Shown here: positions 24,335-32,877 of the stretch, in pieces
Layout of the letters: every line of letters begins with the position of its first letter
Position numbering within the stretch: the first letter of the stretch is position 1
Assembly (NCBI GenBank): GCA_023384455.1
Contig: JAHDWH010000048.1
Location: 1-34,014, forward strand
Direction of reading: 5' to 3'
DNA length: 34,014 bases
From: Caldilineaceae bacterium
GTDB lineage: Bacteria; Chloroflexota; Anaerolineae; Caldilineales; Caldilineaceae
Position numbers and translations under genes: made by a program
Notes under the pieces: generated by a model
What the model saw: the letters and a program-made list of their open reading frames with translations, nothing else
What the model was told of the DNA's origin: nothing
Database searches by the model: none

Positions 24335-25174
24335 GTGCAAGCAGTTCACTCACAAACTCTCGGCGTGATCTCGCCCCGGTCGGTTCAGGAAAACTTCATC
24401 GCTTATTTTCGCATCTTTGCCGGTCTCCCCCACATTCACTTTGTGGAAGAAGCCAGCGGCGCGTGGATAGTAAGCCAGGGGGCGCCAGGCAGTCAGGTAA
24501 TCAAGACAAATTTTGCCCCGGCTTCGGCAGCCGAACAGATCGACGAAACCCTGCGCCGGGTGGGCCAGTGTACGGATACTATCGACTGGATGGTCTGGTC
24601 GGACGACCAGCCTGCGAATCTGGGCGAGTTACTGGCGAAGGCGGGCGCGGCCAGCCGGGAGTGGATGCTCTATGGCAAAATTGGCGGTGAGCCGGGCACG
24701 TGGCTGGTCATCGATCTGGAGAGTCTGGCCGAGCGCGTGCCTGTGGCCGATGACTTCCACGTGGAGCAGGTGCGGGATGCTGAACAATTCGAAGTGTGGG
24801 TGGATATCAACGCCAGAGGTTTTGGCAGCACTGATTACAGCGCATTCCGCGCCGCCTACCTGCGCCACGGCTTTGGGGACAACGCCCAGGCCATCCACTT
24901 CGTCGGCTACCTGCTCGACCAGCCGGTGACATCTTCTACGCTGCTGATCGCCGGGGGCAATGCCAGCGCCTATAACATCTCCACACCGATGGAGCTACGC
25001 GGCCAGGGCTACGGCAGCGCCGTCACCCACGCCACACTGCTGGCGGCGCGGCAACAGGGCTTTTCTCATTCGTGGATTTGGTCATCGCTGTTGGGAAAAA
25101 GCGTCTACCAGAAACTCGGCTTTGTCATCACCGACTTCGGCATCCGCGAATACCAGTGGAAGAAGAGGGGGTAG
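24335..25174 (+). CDS. GNAT-family N-acetyltransferase (two-domain)
   Basis: A 279-residue protein starting at GTG 24335 (AAAGGC upstream), 11 bases after the glyoxalase-fold gene. The C-terminal GNAT domain shows STPMELRGQGYGSAVTHATLLAARQQG (acetyl-CoA loop R-G-Q-G-Y-G) and SVYQKLGFVITDFGIREYQW, the usual end of the fold. The N-terminal half resembles a further GNAT-like module without the cofactor loop. The acceptor is unknown. The stop codon TAG is the first word of the following repeat hairpin. Confidence 0.85.
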   Translation: MQAVHSQTLGVISPRSVQENFIAYFRIFAGLPHIHFVEEASGAWIVSQGAPGSQVIKTNFAPASAAEQIDETLRRVGQCTDTIDWMVWSDDQPANLGELLAKAGAASREWMLYGKIGGEPGTWLVIDLESLAERVPVADDFHVEQVRDAEQFEVWVDINARGFGSTDYSAFRAAYLRHGFGDNAQAIHFVGYLLDQPVTSSTLLIAGGNASAYNISTPMELRGQGYGSAVTHATLLAARQQGFSHSWIWSSLLGKSVYQKLGFVITDFGIREYQWKKRG

Positions 25175-25234
25175 GGGATCGGGGATCGGATACTGGAGTG
25201 TCAAGTCTCCAGTCCCCAGTCCCCAATCCCCTAC
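25171..25234. terminator. GGGGATC/GGGGACT-word hairpin carrying both convergent stop codons
   Basis: Each 28-base arm is four 7-base words (outermost GTAGGGG and CCCCTAC), with an 8-base loop; about 23 of 28 positions pair. The outer TAG on each strand is the stop codon of the gene that arrives from that side (GNAT at 25172-25174; lipoprotein at 25231-25233). Termination is inferred from position. Confidence 0.75.
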
Positions 25235-25974
25235 TTCTCGTGATAGCGCAGGTAGAATTCGCGCAGGGGGTCGTCTGGCCCCAGGAGAAACTGGGCTGGC
25301 GCACCCATTGGAAAGCCCCCCCGATCCAGCAGTTGGATTTCCCAGAGACCCGCGGGCTTCTCAAAGAAGGCCGCGCCCAGATTGGCGAAACGGGTGTAGG
25401 GGCTGGGGCCGGGGCGGGTCTCGCCGGGCAGCCCGTCGGTGGAGCGGGCCAGGACGGTCAGGGGTACCCCATCTTTGCTGACGCGAATGGTATAGCCGCC
25501 CAGGGCATAGGCTTCGCCGCTGTAGGCATAGACGTAGACCCGCACCTCATCCACCCCCGGCAGTTGGGTGGGGAACTGCTCCGCCATCTCCAACACAAAG
25601 GCGTAGTCCGGTGTGGCCGTCGGCGTCAGCGTTGGGCTAGGGGTAGCAGTAGGGGTAACGGTGGGGGTCGGCGTGGACGTCTCCGTCGGGGTCGGCGTCT
25701 CTGTCGGCGCGGGCGTGTCGGTGGGGGGGATAGGCGTGGCCGTGGCCGTAGGCGGCTCTGGTGTAAAGGTGGCGGTGGGTGGAAGCGGCGTATCTGCGGG
25801 CGCGGCGGGTTGACCGGCAGGCTGTACCGCCACCGGCTGCTGACCGATCGGCGTCGGCGTGTAGGTGGGGATAGGGGTGCGGGTTGGGGTTGGTTCTTCC
25901 CGTCCGCCACAGCCAGCCACCAACAACACGACCAGCAACAATAATAGCCAGCCCAAACGATTTACACACTTCAC
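25231..25974 (-). CDS. Lipoprotein of unknown function with Pro/Thr-rich linker
   Basis: A 247-residue lipoprotein starting at GTG 25974, supported by GGAGG 8 bases upstream. The signal peptide ends in the lipobox LVAGC with Cys22. A long linker of PT/PTPTPT units (about 28-125) is followed by a compact domain of about 120 residues (DYAFVLEMAEQFPTQLPGVDEVRVYVYAYSGEAYALGGYTIRV..) that I do not recognise; its predicted strands suggest an Ig-like or beta-sandwich fold. The stop codon comes from the repeat hairpin. Confidence 0.8.
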   Translation of the reverse strand: MKCVNRLGWLLLLLVVLLVAGCGGREEPTPTRTPIPTYTPTPIGQQPVAVQPAGQPAAPADTPLPPTATFTPEPPTATATPIPPTDTPAPTETPTPTETSTPTPTVTPTATPSPTLTPTATPDYAFVLEMAEQFPTQLPGVDEVRVYVYAYSGEAYALGGYTIRVSKDGVPLTVLARSTDGLPGETRPGPSPYTRFANLGAAFFEKPAGLWEIQLLDRGGFPMGAPAQFLLGPDDPLREFYLRYHEK

Positions 25975-26002
25975 GCGGTCGCCTCCTGCAGAAGTAGAGT
26001 TC

Positions 26003-26791
26003 TCAATCCAATGGCAGCAATCCCGCCGCTTTGAGCAGCGCAGCGTATTGCTCGGTGCGCGCCTCTGCCGCCTCGGCCCGTTGACGTTCGGCGCGGACCA
26101 GAGGCGCGATAAAATTACCGTAGACCGGGTCCGCCACCATCTGCGCGGGGCCGGGTTTGTCGTACAGATCAGCCACACGAAATTGAAAGCCGGGCAATAC
26201 TTGCGAACGCACAATGCCATCAACCCGGGGCAACGGCGCATAGACGCCGCGCCGGACCAGCCCATAGAATTGGGTCTCAATGCCGCGCTCGTCCAGGAGA
26301 TAGTATTCCTGAACCCCGGCTGTGGCGTATTCTTCCCGTTTGATCAGGGCGTCGCGGTCAATCTCCGTCTGGTTGCCGTCCGAAAGCGATTCGATGCAAA
26401 TGTCAAAGATGCCGCCATAGCTGCTGTCGTGATCGCCGAGCGGAATGGGGTTGCTGTTCAGCACAACGCCCAAGTCAGGTCTGCGAATGGTGGTTTTGGT
26501 CGGCAGGGCCATCCGGAAGCCCATCTTAAGCCCGATGATTCTGGCAATCGGCTCGACCTGCAAAAACTTGTTTAGCGCATTCAGAAACCAGACATACATC
26601 ATATACTTGGCGTAGTCTGTCGGCGGAATTTCCTCCAGTTGACCGTTGTTCCATTCGTAACCAATGTCGGGAAAGCTGTAATACTTTTCCCAGTAGAGCG
26701 CCTCGGGGACGAAGTTAATGAACCCCTCTGGGCGCGGGGTACGGCTTGCGTTTGTCGCCATCGTCTCTGTTGCTAAATGTTGTTGTGTCAT
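26003..26791 (-). CDS. Uma2-family (DUF820) putative endonuclease, short-tail paralogue
   Basis: A 262-residue protein. The PD-(D/E)XK-type core can be placed at RRPDLGVVL, FDICIES and the K of LIKREEYATAGVQEYYLLDERG. It is clearly a close paralogue of the gene at 26855-27883 (shared VPEALYWEKYY, YEWNNGQLEE, DYAKYMMYVWF / DYAKFRMYLWF, and VRRGVYAPLPRV), from which it differs by lacking the repeated coiled coil: its tail is only RAERQRAEAAEARTEQYAALLKAAGLLPLD. GGAGG precedes the ATG. Confidence 0.85.
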   Translation of the reverse strand: MTQQHLATETMATNASRTPRPEGFINFVPEALYWEKYYSFPDIGYEWNNGQLEEIPPTDYAKYMMYVWFLNALNKFLQVEPIARIIGLKMGFRMALPTKTTIRRPDLGVVLNSNPIPLGDHDSSYGGIFDICIESLSDGNQTEIDRDALIKREEYATAGVQEYYLLDERGIETQFYGLVRRGVYAPLPRVDGIVRSQVLPGFQFRVADLYDKPGPAQMVADPVYGNFIAPLVRAERQRAEAAEARTEQYAALLKAAGLLPLD

Positions 26792-26854
26792 AGCCGCCTC
26801 CTGTCAGACCCGGCTACAGGGGTTTCGGTGGGCAAGAAATCTGAACAACGATAA

Positions 26855-27883
26855 TCAATCCGATGGCAGCAATCCTGCCGCCTTGAGCAGCGCAGCGTAT
26901 TGTTCAGCGCGCTGGCGCTCCTGCTCGGTCTGCTGGCGCTCCTGTTCGATGCGCGCTTCTGCATTGTCAGCACGCTGGCGCTCCTGCTCGGTGTGCTGGC
27001 GTTCCTGTTCGATGCGCGCTTCTGCATCGTCAGCACGCTGACGCTCCTGCTCGGTGCGCTGACGTTCCTCCTCGGTGTACTGGCGTTCCTGCTCGATGCG
27101 CGCTTCTGCATCGTCAGCGCGCTGACGCTCCTCCTCGGCGTGCTGACGCTCCTCCTCGGCGCGCTGACGTTCGGCACGATAAAGCGGGGAGACAAAATCG
27201 TTGTAGACCGGGTCCTGCACCATCTGCACCGGTGTTGGTCTTTCATAGAGATCAGCCACGCGGAATTGAAAACCGGGCAACACCCGCGACCGCACGATGC
27301 CGTTGACCCGGGGCAGCGGCGCATAGACGCCGCGCCGAACCAGCCGGTAGAATTGGGTCTCGATACCGCGCTCGTCCAGGAGATAGTATTCCTGAACCCC
27401 GGCCGCGGCATACTCATCCCGTTTGGTGATGGCATCGCGGTCAATCTCGCTCTGGGCGCTGTCGGATATCGATTCAAGGCAAATGTCAAAGATGCCGTGA
27501 TAGGTACGGTCATAATCGTGCAGAGGAGCTGGGTTGGTATCCAAAACCACGCCCAAATCTGGTTTGCGAATGGTAACTTTGGTTGGCAGCGTCAGTCGAA
27601 AACCCATTTCTAGCCCCATAATCCTGGCCAGCGGATGGACGTAGAGATAGTCCTGCAACAGATTGAAAAACCAGAGATACATCCTGAACTTGGCGTAGTC
27701 CGACAATGGAAGTTCCTCCAGTTGACCGTTGTTCCACTCGTAGTTGCCCAATAAAGTATCGTAGTATTTCTCCCAGTAGAGCGCCTCGGGCACATATTCA
27801 GTTGTCGCGTTGATACCGTTGGTATGGCTCCCGTTTGTCTCTATACTTTCTGCTTCGAGGATTGCTGAACGTTGCACCGTCAT
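26855..27883 (-). CDS. Uma2-family (DUF820) putative endonuclease with expanded coiled-coil tail
   Basis: A 342-residue paralogue of the previous gene, 63 bases upstream of it on the same strand. After the Uma2 core it carries about 90 residues of Glu/Arg/Gln heptads with a 21-residue unit (RADDAEARIEQER..TEQERQ), encoded by direct repeats of 63 bp. A long parallel coiled coil is predicted. It ends EQYAALLKAAGLLPSD. GGAGG lies 6 bases before ATG 27883, and a TTGCCC-type promoter fits upstream. Confidence 0.88.
   Translation of the reverse strand: MTVQRSAILEAESIETNGSHTNGINATTEYVPEALYWEKYYDTLLGNYEWNNGQLEELPLSDYAKFRMYLWFFNLLQDYLYVHPLARIMGLEMGFRLTLPTKVTIRKPDLGVVLDTNPAPLHDYDRTYHGIFDICLESISDSAQSEIDRDAITKRDEYAAAGVQEYYLLDERGIETQFYRLVRRGVYAPLPRVNGIVRSRVLPGFQFRVADLYERPTPVQMVQDPVYNDFVSPLYRAERQRAEEERQHAEEERQRADDAEARIEQERQYTEEERQRTEQERQRADDAEARIEQERQHTEQERQRADNAEARIEQERQQTEQERQRAEQYAALLKAAGLLPSD
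26912..27178. repeat. 63/84-bp tandem repeat in the Uma2 coiled-coil region
   Basis: Units begin at 26912 (63 bp), 26975 (63 bp), 27038 (84 bp, one extra 21-bp sub-unit) and 27122 (partial). Units 1 and 2 differ at only a few positions. The unit is a multiple of 21 bp, equal to one coiled-coil heptad, so copy changes keep both the frame and the heptad phase. Confidence 0.85.
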
Positions 27884-27937
27884 CGCCGCCTCCTGTCACT
27901 CTCGGCCTACCGCCAGTTCGTCTGATAATCTGCCAGA

Positions 27938-27966
27938 ACAATAGCACATCAGCGAATGCAGGGCAA
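27938..27966 (-). promoter_or_regulatory. Putative promoter of the tandem Uma2 genes
   Basis: On the minus strand, TTGCCC (27961-27966) and TATTGT (27938-27943) are separated by 17 bp, about 55 bases before the Uma2 start codon at 27883. Same form as three other promoters in the window. Confidence 0.45.
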
Positions 27967-28040
27967 AGTGAATCATTGATGGCGGGATGATGGGATAATG
28001 GGGGAAAGCGCCCCTCAGCATCCCATTACCCCACCACCAT

Positions 28041-29897
<1,857 letters not shown>

Positions 29898-29932
29898 TTG
29901 GGGTTTCTCCTTTGGTGACAGGCAATGGGAAA

Positions 29933-30102
29933 GGCGTATTGCGTATTGCATAAGGTGGCGCAGCCGCGATTTGCGTGCGGAAACGTGAAGACGTGAAACG
30001 TGAGGTGTCGTCATATGATTTCACGTTTCACGTTTCTCCGGTCTGGCCGAGGAACTAACCCATATGGGTTAGTTCCTCGCTGGTACGGAGTGGCGTACCA
30101 GC
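29933..30102. repeat. Composite structured repeat, copy C
   Basis: Same order as copies A and B: GCGTATT words, a GTGGC-GCA-GCCGC hairpin (still paired, one C-G now a U-G), GATTTGCGTGCGGAAACG, ACGTGAAACGTGAG pairing with TTTCACG words, a GGAACTAACCC-ATAT-GGGTTAGTTCC hairpin (11 bp, perfect), and GCTGGTACG-GAGTGG-CGTACCAGC (perfect). It lies directly upstream of glmS, 36 bases from its ATG. Confidence 0.87.
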
Positions 30103-30766
30103 GCAAGATCGACCCTTCGACAGGCTCAGGAGACAGGACACCGCGTCGGGTGCGTTCGTTGCGGCCTCAGCCCCCGGAAATTACCGCGAATGGGAGGAGA
30201 ACGCGAATCGTTGACGTCTACTTCGCTGATCCGGGGTATCCCAGAACAAGCGGGAGCGACCAGCTATTGGCATCATCCCCCTATTCGCGGTCATTCGCTC
30301 CGTGGCTACACTTCCTTACGCAACACGAAATACGCAATACATTTTCTGCCAATGCTTGCCGCTTCTCTCCCGACACTTACGCGTCGGTTTTGTACGGCTG
30401 CTTGTGCTTGTCAAAGGAGGGAATACAACCGAACCGCCGTGGCTTGCAAGGGGGATAGAACGCGGATTCAGCGGAAAGGGCTGATCTACGCGGATAGTTT
30501 ATCCGCGCAAATCTGTAGTTTCCGCGTACTCCGCGTTCCATTCTTCCATTGATTGTTTGGCTGGTTTCGGGTCAGGCCATTGGCGTGGCCTGGGGGCATC
30601 CGCTGATCTCTCGATTTTCCCGGAGTGGCTCCGGTTAGTCCGGCGTCGCCGCCGGAAACCCCTTCCTCGTCACCCGGTAGGAGGGGAATGGGGATAGGAG
30701 ACTGGGGATTGGGGACTGGATACACCCGTTCACAATTTACCGTTCGCTATTCACCATTCACTATTC
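30103..30766. repeat. Non-coding stretch with several repeat hairpins
   Basis: No gene is convincing here. It holds CCTTCGACAGGCTCAGG (30114-30130), TACGCAA/CACGAAA words (30318-30341), a long hairpin with ends GAACGCGGA / TCCGCGTTC (30458-30538) and centre CGCGGATA-GTT-TATCCGCG, three short hairpins (30574-30591, 30620-30634, 30639-30656), and two abutting word arrays: five GGGGACT-type (30683-30717) and five ATTCACC-type words (30728-30762). Together with copy C this makes most of the 1.2 kb between glmS and the DUF4332 gene repeat-derived; 30767-30940 shows nothing. Confidence 0.7.
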
Positions 30767-30940
30767 TGCCGGGCCTTGCGCTCTTCCCTCTACACTGTAG
30801 GCTATGCCATAAACATCCTCCTGTCGGAAATGGATAAGCCCGAAAGTTGTGGGCCAACAGCGCTTGTGGCAGCGCGGAAACACCATACACCAGATACAGC
30901 CTAGCCACAAGAAACGCCCTATGCAAACGCTCAATCGTCA

Positions 30941-30969
30941 TTGATTCCGTAATGATAGCCTGCTATAAT
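30941..30969 (+). promoter_or_regulatory. Strong promoter of the DUF4332 gene
   Basis: TTGATT (30941-30946), a 17-bp spacer ending in TGC, and a consensus TATAAT (30964-30969), so also an extended -10. The transcript would start near 30976, with a leader of about 93 bases before ATG 31069. Confidence 0.75.
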
Positions 30970-31068
30970 TTAGCAATGAAGTCAAAAACGCGGATATGAC
31001 CGTCGAATCCGTGCTTTGGCCGTGGGGTCTGTGTACATCTTTTACATCGCATGAGGAGAAAATCAGAA

Positions 31069-31473
31069 ATGGCAAAAATCGCTGCAATCGAGGGGATTGG
31101 AGACGTAACCGCAGAAAAGTTTGCCCTGGTAGGGATCACCACCACCGAAGCCCTGCTGGACGCTTGCGCTACAGCGGCAGGCCGCAAGGAACTGGCCGCC
31201 AAGACCGGTCTGGACGCATCCCAATTGCTCGGCTGGGCCAACCGGGCCGACCTCTTCCGCATCAAAGGCATTGGCACTCAATACTCCGACTTACTGGAGG
31301 CATCCGGTGTGGACACTGTGCCCGAGCTGGCCCAGCGCAACGCCGAGAACCTCCACGCCAAAATGACCGAAGTCAACGCAGCGAAAAAATTGGTGCGCCA
31401 GCTTCCCACCCTACGTCTTGTCCAGGGCTGGGTGGCCCAGGCCAAAGAATTGCCCCGGATGATTGGGTATTAG
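31069..31473 (+). CDS. DUF4332 protein with helix-hairpin-helix motifs
   Basis: A 134-residue helical protein. Two helix-hairpin-helix-like turns are visible: AAIEGIGDVTAEKFALVGI (about 5-23) and LFRIKGIGTQYSDLLEASGV (about 62-81). This is the DUF4332 layout, related to the DNA-binding HhH domains of polymerases and ribosomal protein S13, so nonspecific DNA or RNA binding is likely. GAGGAG lies 10 bases before ATG 31069; an alternative ATG at 31051 is upstream of that site and less likely. A consensus promoter precedes the gene. Confidence 0.85.
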   Translation: MAKIAAIEGIGDVTAEKFALVGITTTEALLDACATAAGRKELAAKTGLDASQLLGWANRADLFRIKGIGTQYSDLLEASGVDTVPELAQRNAENLHAKMTEVNAAKKLVRQLPTLRLVQGWVAQAKELPRMIGY

Positions 31474-31507
31474 GGGACTCGAGATTGGGGATTGGGGATT
31501 GGAGACC
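31472..31507. repeat. GGGGATT heptanucleotide array after the DUF4332 gene
   Basis: Words GGGGATT, GGGGATT, GGAGACC follow a degenerate start; the TAG stop of the DUF4332 gene (31471-31473) is at its edge. No complementary half is present, unlike most other arrays here. Confidence 0.6.
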
Positions 31508-31562
31508 GGCAGGTCAGCCGTTAGTCACCTTTTCCCTTTCCCCGCTATTTTGTCCCAACGCT

Positions 31563-32645
31563 CTACCGCTTCAACGCTTCCTCCAATACATCCATCCCCT
31601 TCTCCACCAACTCCATCCGCGCCTGATTGCCCATATGCCCTATGCGAAAGACCTTCCCGGCCAGGGGGCCGTAATTGCCGCCCGCCGCCATCCCTCTGGC
31701 GCGCAGGGCCGCGTCCAACCGGGGCCACTCCCAGCCGTCCGGGACGTGGGCTGCGCTGACCGTCGGGCTGGCGATCTCGGCGCGGCGGGGAAAGAGGGTC
31801 ACGCCCATCCCGGCCAGGCGCTGACGACAGTAGGCGGCCACAGCTTCGTGCCGGGCGTAGACAGCCGCCAGCCCCTCGTCCAGCAACAGTTGACAGCCTG
31901 TATGCAGCGCGGCCAGCCCGTGCCAGTTGTGGGTATAGGGCAGATAGCGCCGGGCCGGGCCGTCCTGCCAGGGGGCCAACGCGTCGTAGCCTACATAGCC
32001 CACTTCGCTCACTGCTTCCCAGGCACGGGAGCTGACCGTCACCATCGACAGCGTGGGCAGCAGACTCAGCACCTTTTGACTGCCCAGCAGCCCCAAATCG
32101 ATGGCCCACTCGTCCACCCGCACAGGCACGCCGCCTCCGCTCGCCACAAAATCCACATAAAAAAGTGCGTCCACCTCTCGGCTAATCGTCCCCAATTCGG
32201 CCAACGGCGTCAGCGTCCCGCTGGGCGTCTCGCAGTGGACAGCGGTGATCAGTTTTGGTTGAAAGCGCCGGGCCGCGGCCCGCACCCGCACCGGGTCCGG
32301 GATGTCGTCGTAGGCGCAGGCGACGGTCTCCACCACCGCGCCCAACTGGGCAGCCATCTCGCCGATGCCATAGCCGAAAAGCCCATTCGCCACGGCCAGC
32401 ACCCGGTCGCCGGGACGCAGCACACTCTTCAGCGCTGCCCACAACGCCAGCATCCCCTCGCCGCTATGGATCGTCACGTCGTTCTGGGTGGCAAGAATCT
32501 GCTGCAATTGGCGCTCGCAGGCCGCATACAACTCAAAGAAATCGCCCTCCAAATCCGGGCTGCCGTAGTCGGTCAGATAGGCTTCGCGCACGGCCTGGGG
32601 CACAGAGACCGGGCCGGGGACGAGGGGGATGGGATAGGTGCGCAT
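31563..32645 (-). CDS. Class V pyridoxal-phosphate aminotransferase (alanine/serine--glyoxylate type)
   Basis: A 360-residue PLP enzyme. The cofactor lysine is K191 in GSQKVLSLLPTLSMVTVS, preceded by the PLP-ring aspartate D165 in FYVDFVASGGG; HSGEGMLALWAAL (60-72) and HCETPSGTL (137-145) match the cofactor and substrate sites of the alanine-glyoxylate/serine-glyoxylate aminotransferase group. The N-terminal PIPLVPGPVSVP is also typical. The exact amino donor is not certain. ATG 32645 has GGAG about 9 bases upstream; the longer frame to 32702 is from a repeat. Confidence 0.9.
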   Translation of the reverse strand: MRTYPIPLVPGPVSVPQAVREAYLTDYGSPDLEGDFFELYAACERQLQQILATQNDVTIHSGEGMLALWAALKSVLRPGDRVLAVANGLFGYGIGEMAAQLGAVVETVACAYDDIPDPVRVRAAARRFQPKLITAVHCETPSGTLTPLAELGTISREVDALFYVDFVASGGGVPVRVDEWAIDLGLLGSQKVLSLLPTLSMVTVSSRAWEAVSEVGYVGYDALAPWQDGPARRYLPYTHNWHGLAALHTGCQLLLDEGLAAVYARHEAVAAYCRQRLAGMGVTLFPRRAEIASPTVSAAHVPDGWEWPRLDAALRARGMAAGGNYGPLAGKVFRIGHMGNQARMELVEKGMDVLEEALKR

Positions 32646-32657
32646 AGGGTGGCTCCT

Positions 32658-32757
32658 GGAATTGGGGACTGGGGACTGGGACGCAGATTGCGCAGAAACC
32701 ACAGATTGCGCAGATTTATCCGGGTCAGTCTATCCTATCCGTGTCAATCTGTGTCCA
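32658..32757. repeat. GGGGACT and GCAGATT word arrays in the divergent gap
   Basis: Two GGGGACT words are followed by degenerate ACGCAGATTGCGCAG words and, after a TTATCCGGGTCAGTC turn, complementary AATCTGTG words, so a weak hairpin is possible. The gap also holds the start region of the aminotransferase gene and the helicase promoter. Confidence 0.5.
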
Positions 32758-32843
32758 TATTTTCAGAACGTGCCTGTTGATCGGGCAGCAATTCCGCATT
32801 CCGACTTCAACATTCCGCATTGTAACACAGACCGCCCGCTCTG

Positions 32844-32871
32844 TTGACGATACACCCATCCCGGCTATAAT
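32844..32871 (+). promoter_or_regulatory. Strong promoter giving a leaderless helicase mRNA
   Basis: TTGACG (32844-32849) and a consensus TATAAT (32866-32871) are separated by 16 bp. The A of ATG 32878 is 7 bases past the -10 box, exactly where transcription normally begins, and no ribosome site is present. Confidence 0.75.
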
Positions 32872-32877
32872 AGGGCA

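Noticed and set aside
26900-27613. Long plus-strand frame with repeated hydrophobic segments (LLLGVLAFLFDARF units), like a multi-pass membrane protein
   Set aside because: It is the antisense of the Uma2 coiled-coil repeat; its periodicity mirrors the heptads, and the minus-strand gene has a ribosome site and family core.
29898-29940. glmS ribozyme upstream of glmS
   Set aside because: Only about 35 bases separate the start codon from the composite repeat and no ribozyme core is recognisable.
30190-30552. 120-codon plus-strand frame in the repeat region
   Set aside because: It is composed of repeat hairpins, has no ribosome site and no plausible protein composition.
30767-30940. 64-codon minus-strand frame
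   Set aside because: No ribosome site, no recognisable motif, and it overlaps the strong plus-strand promoter region.
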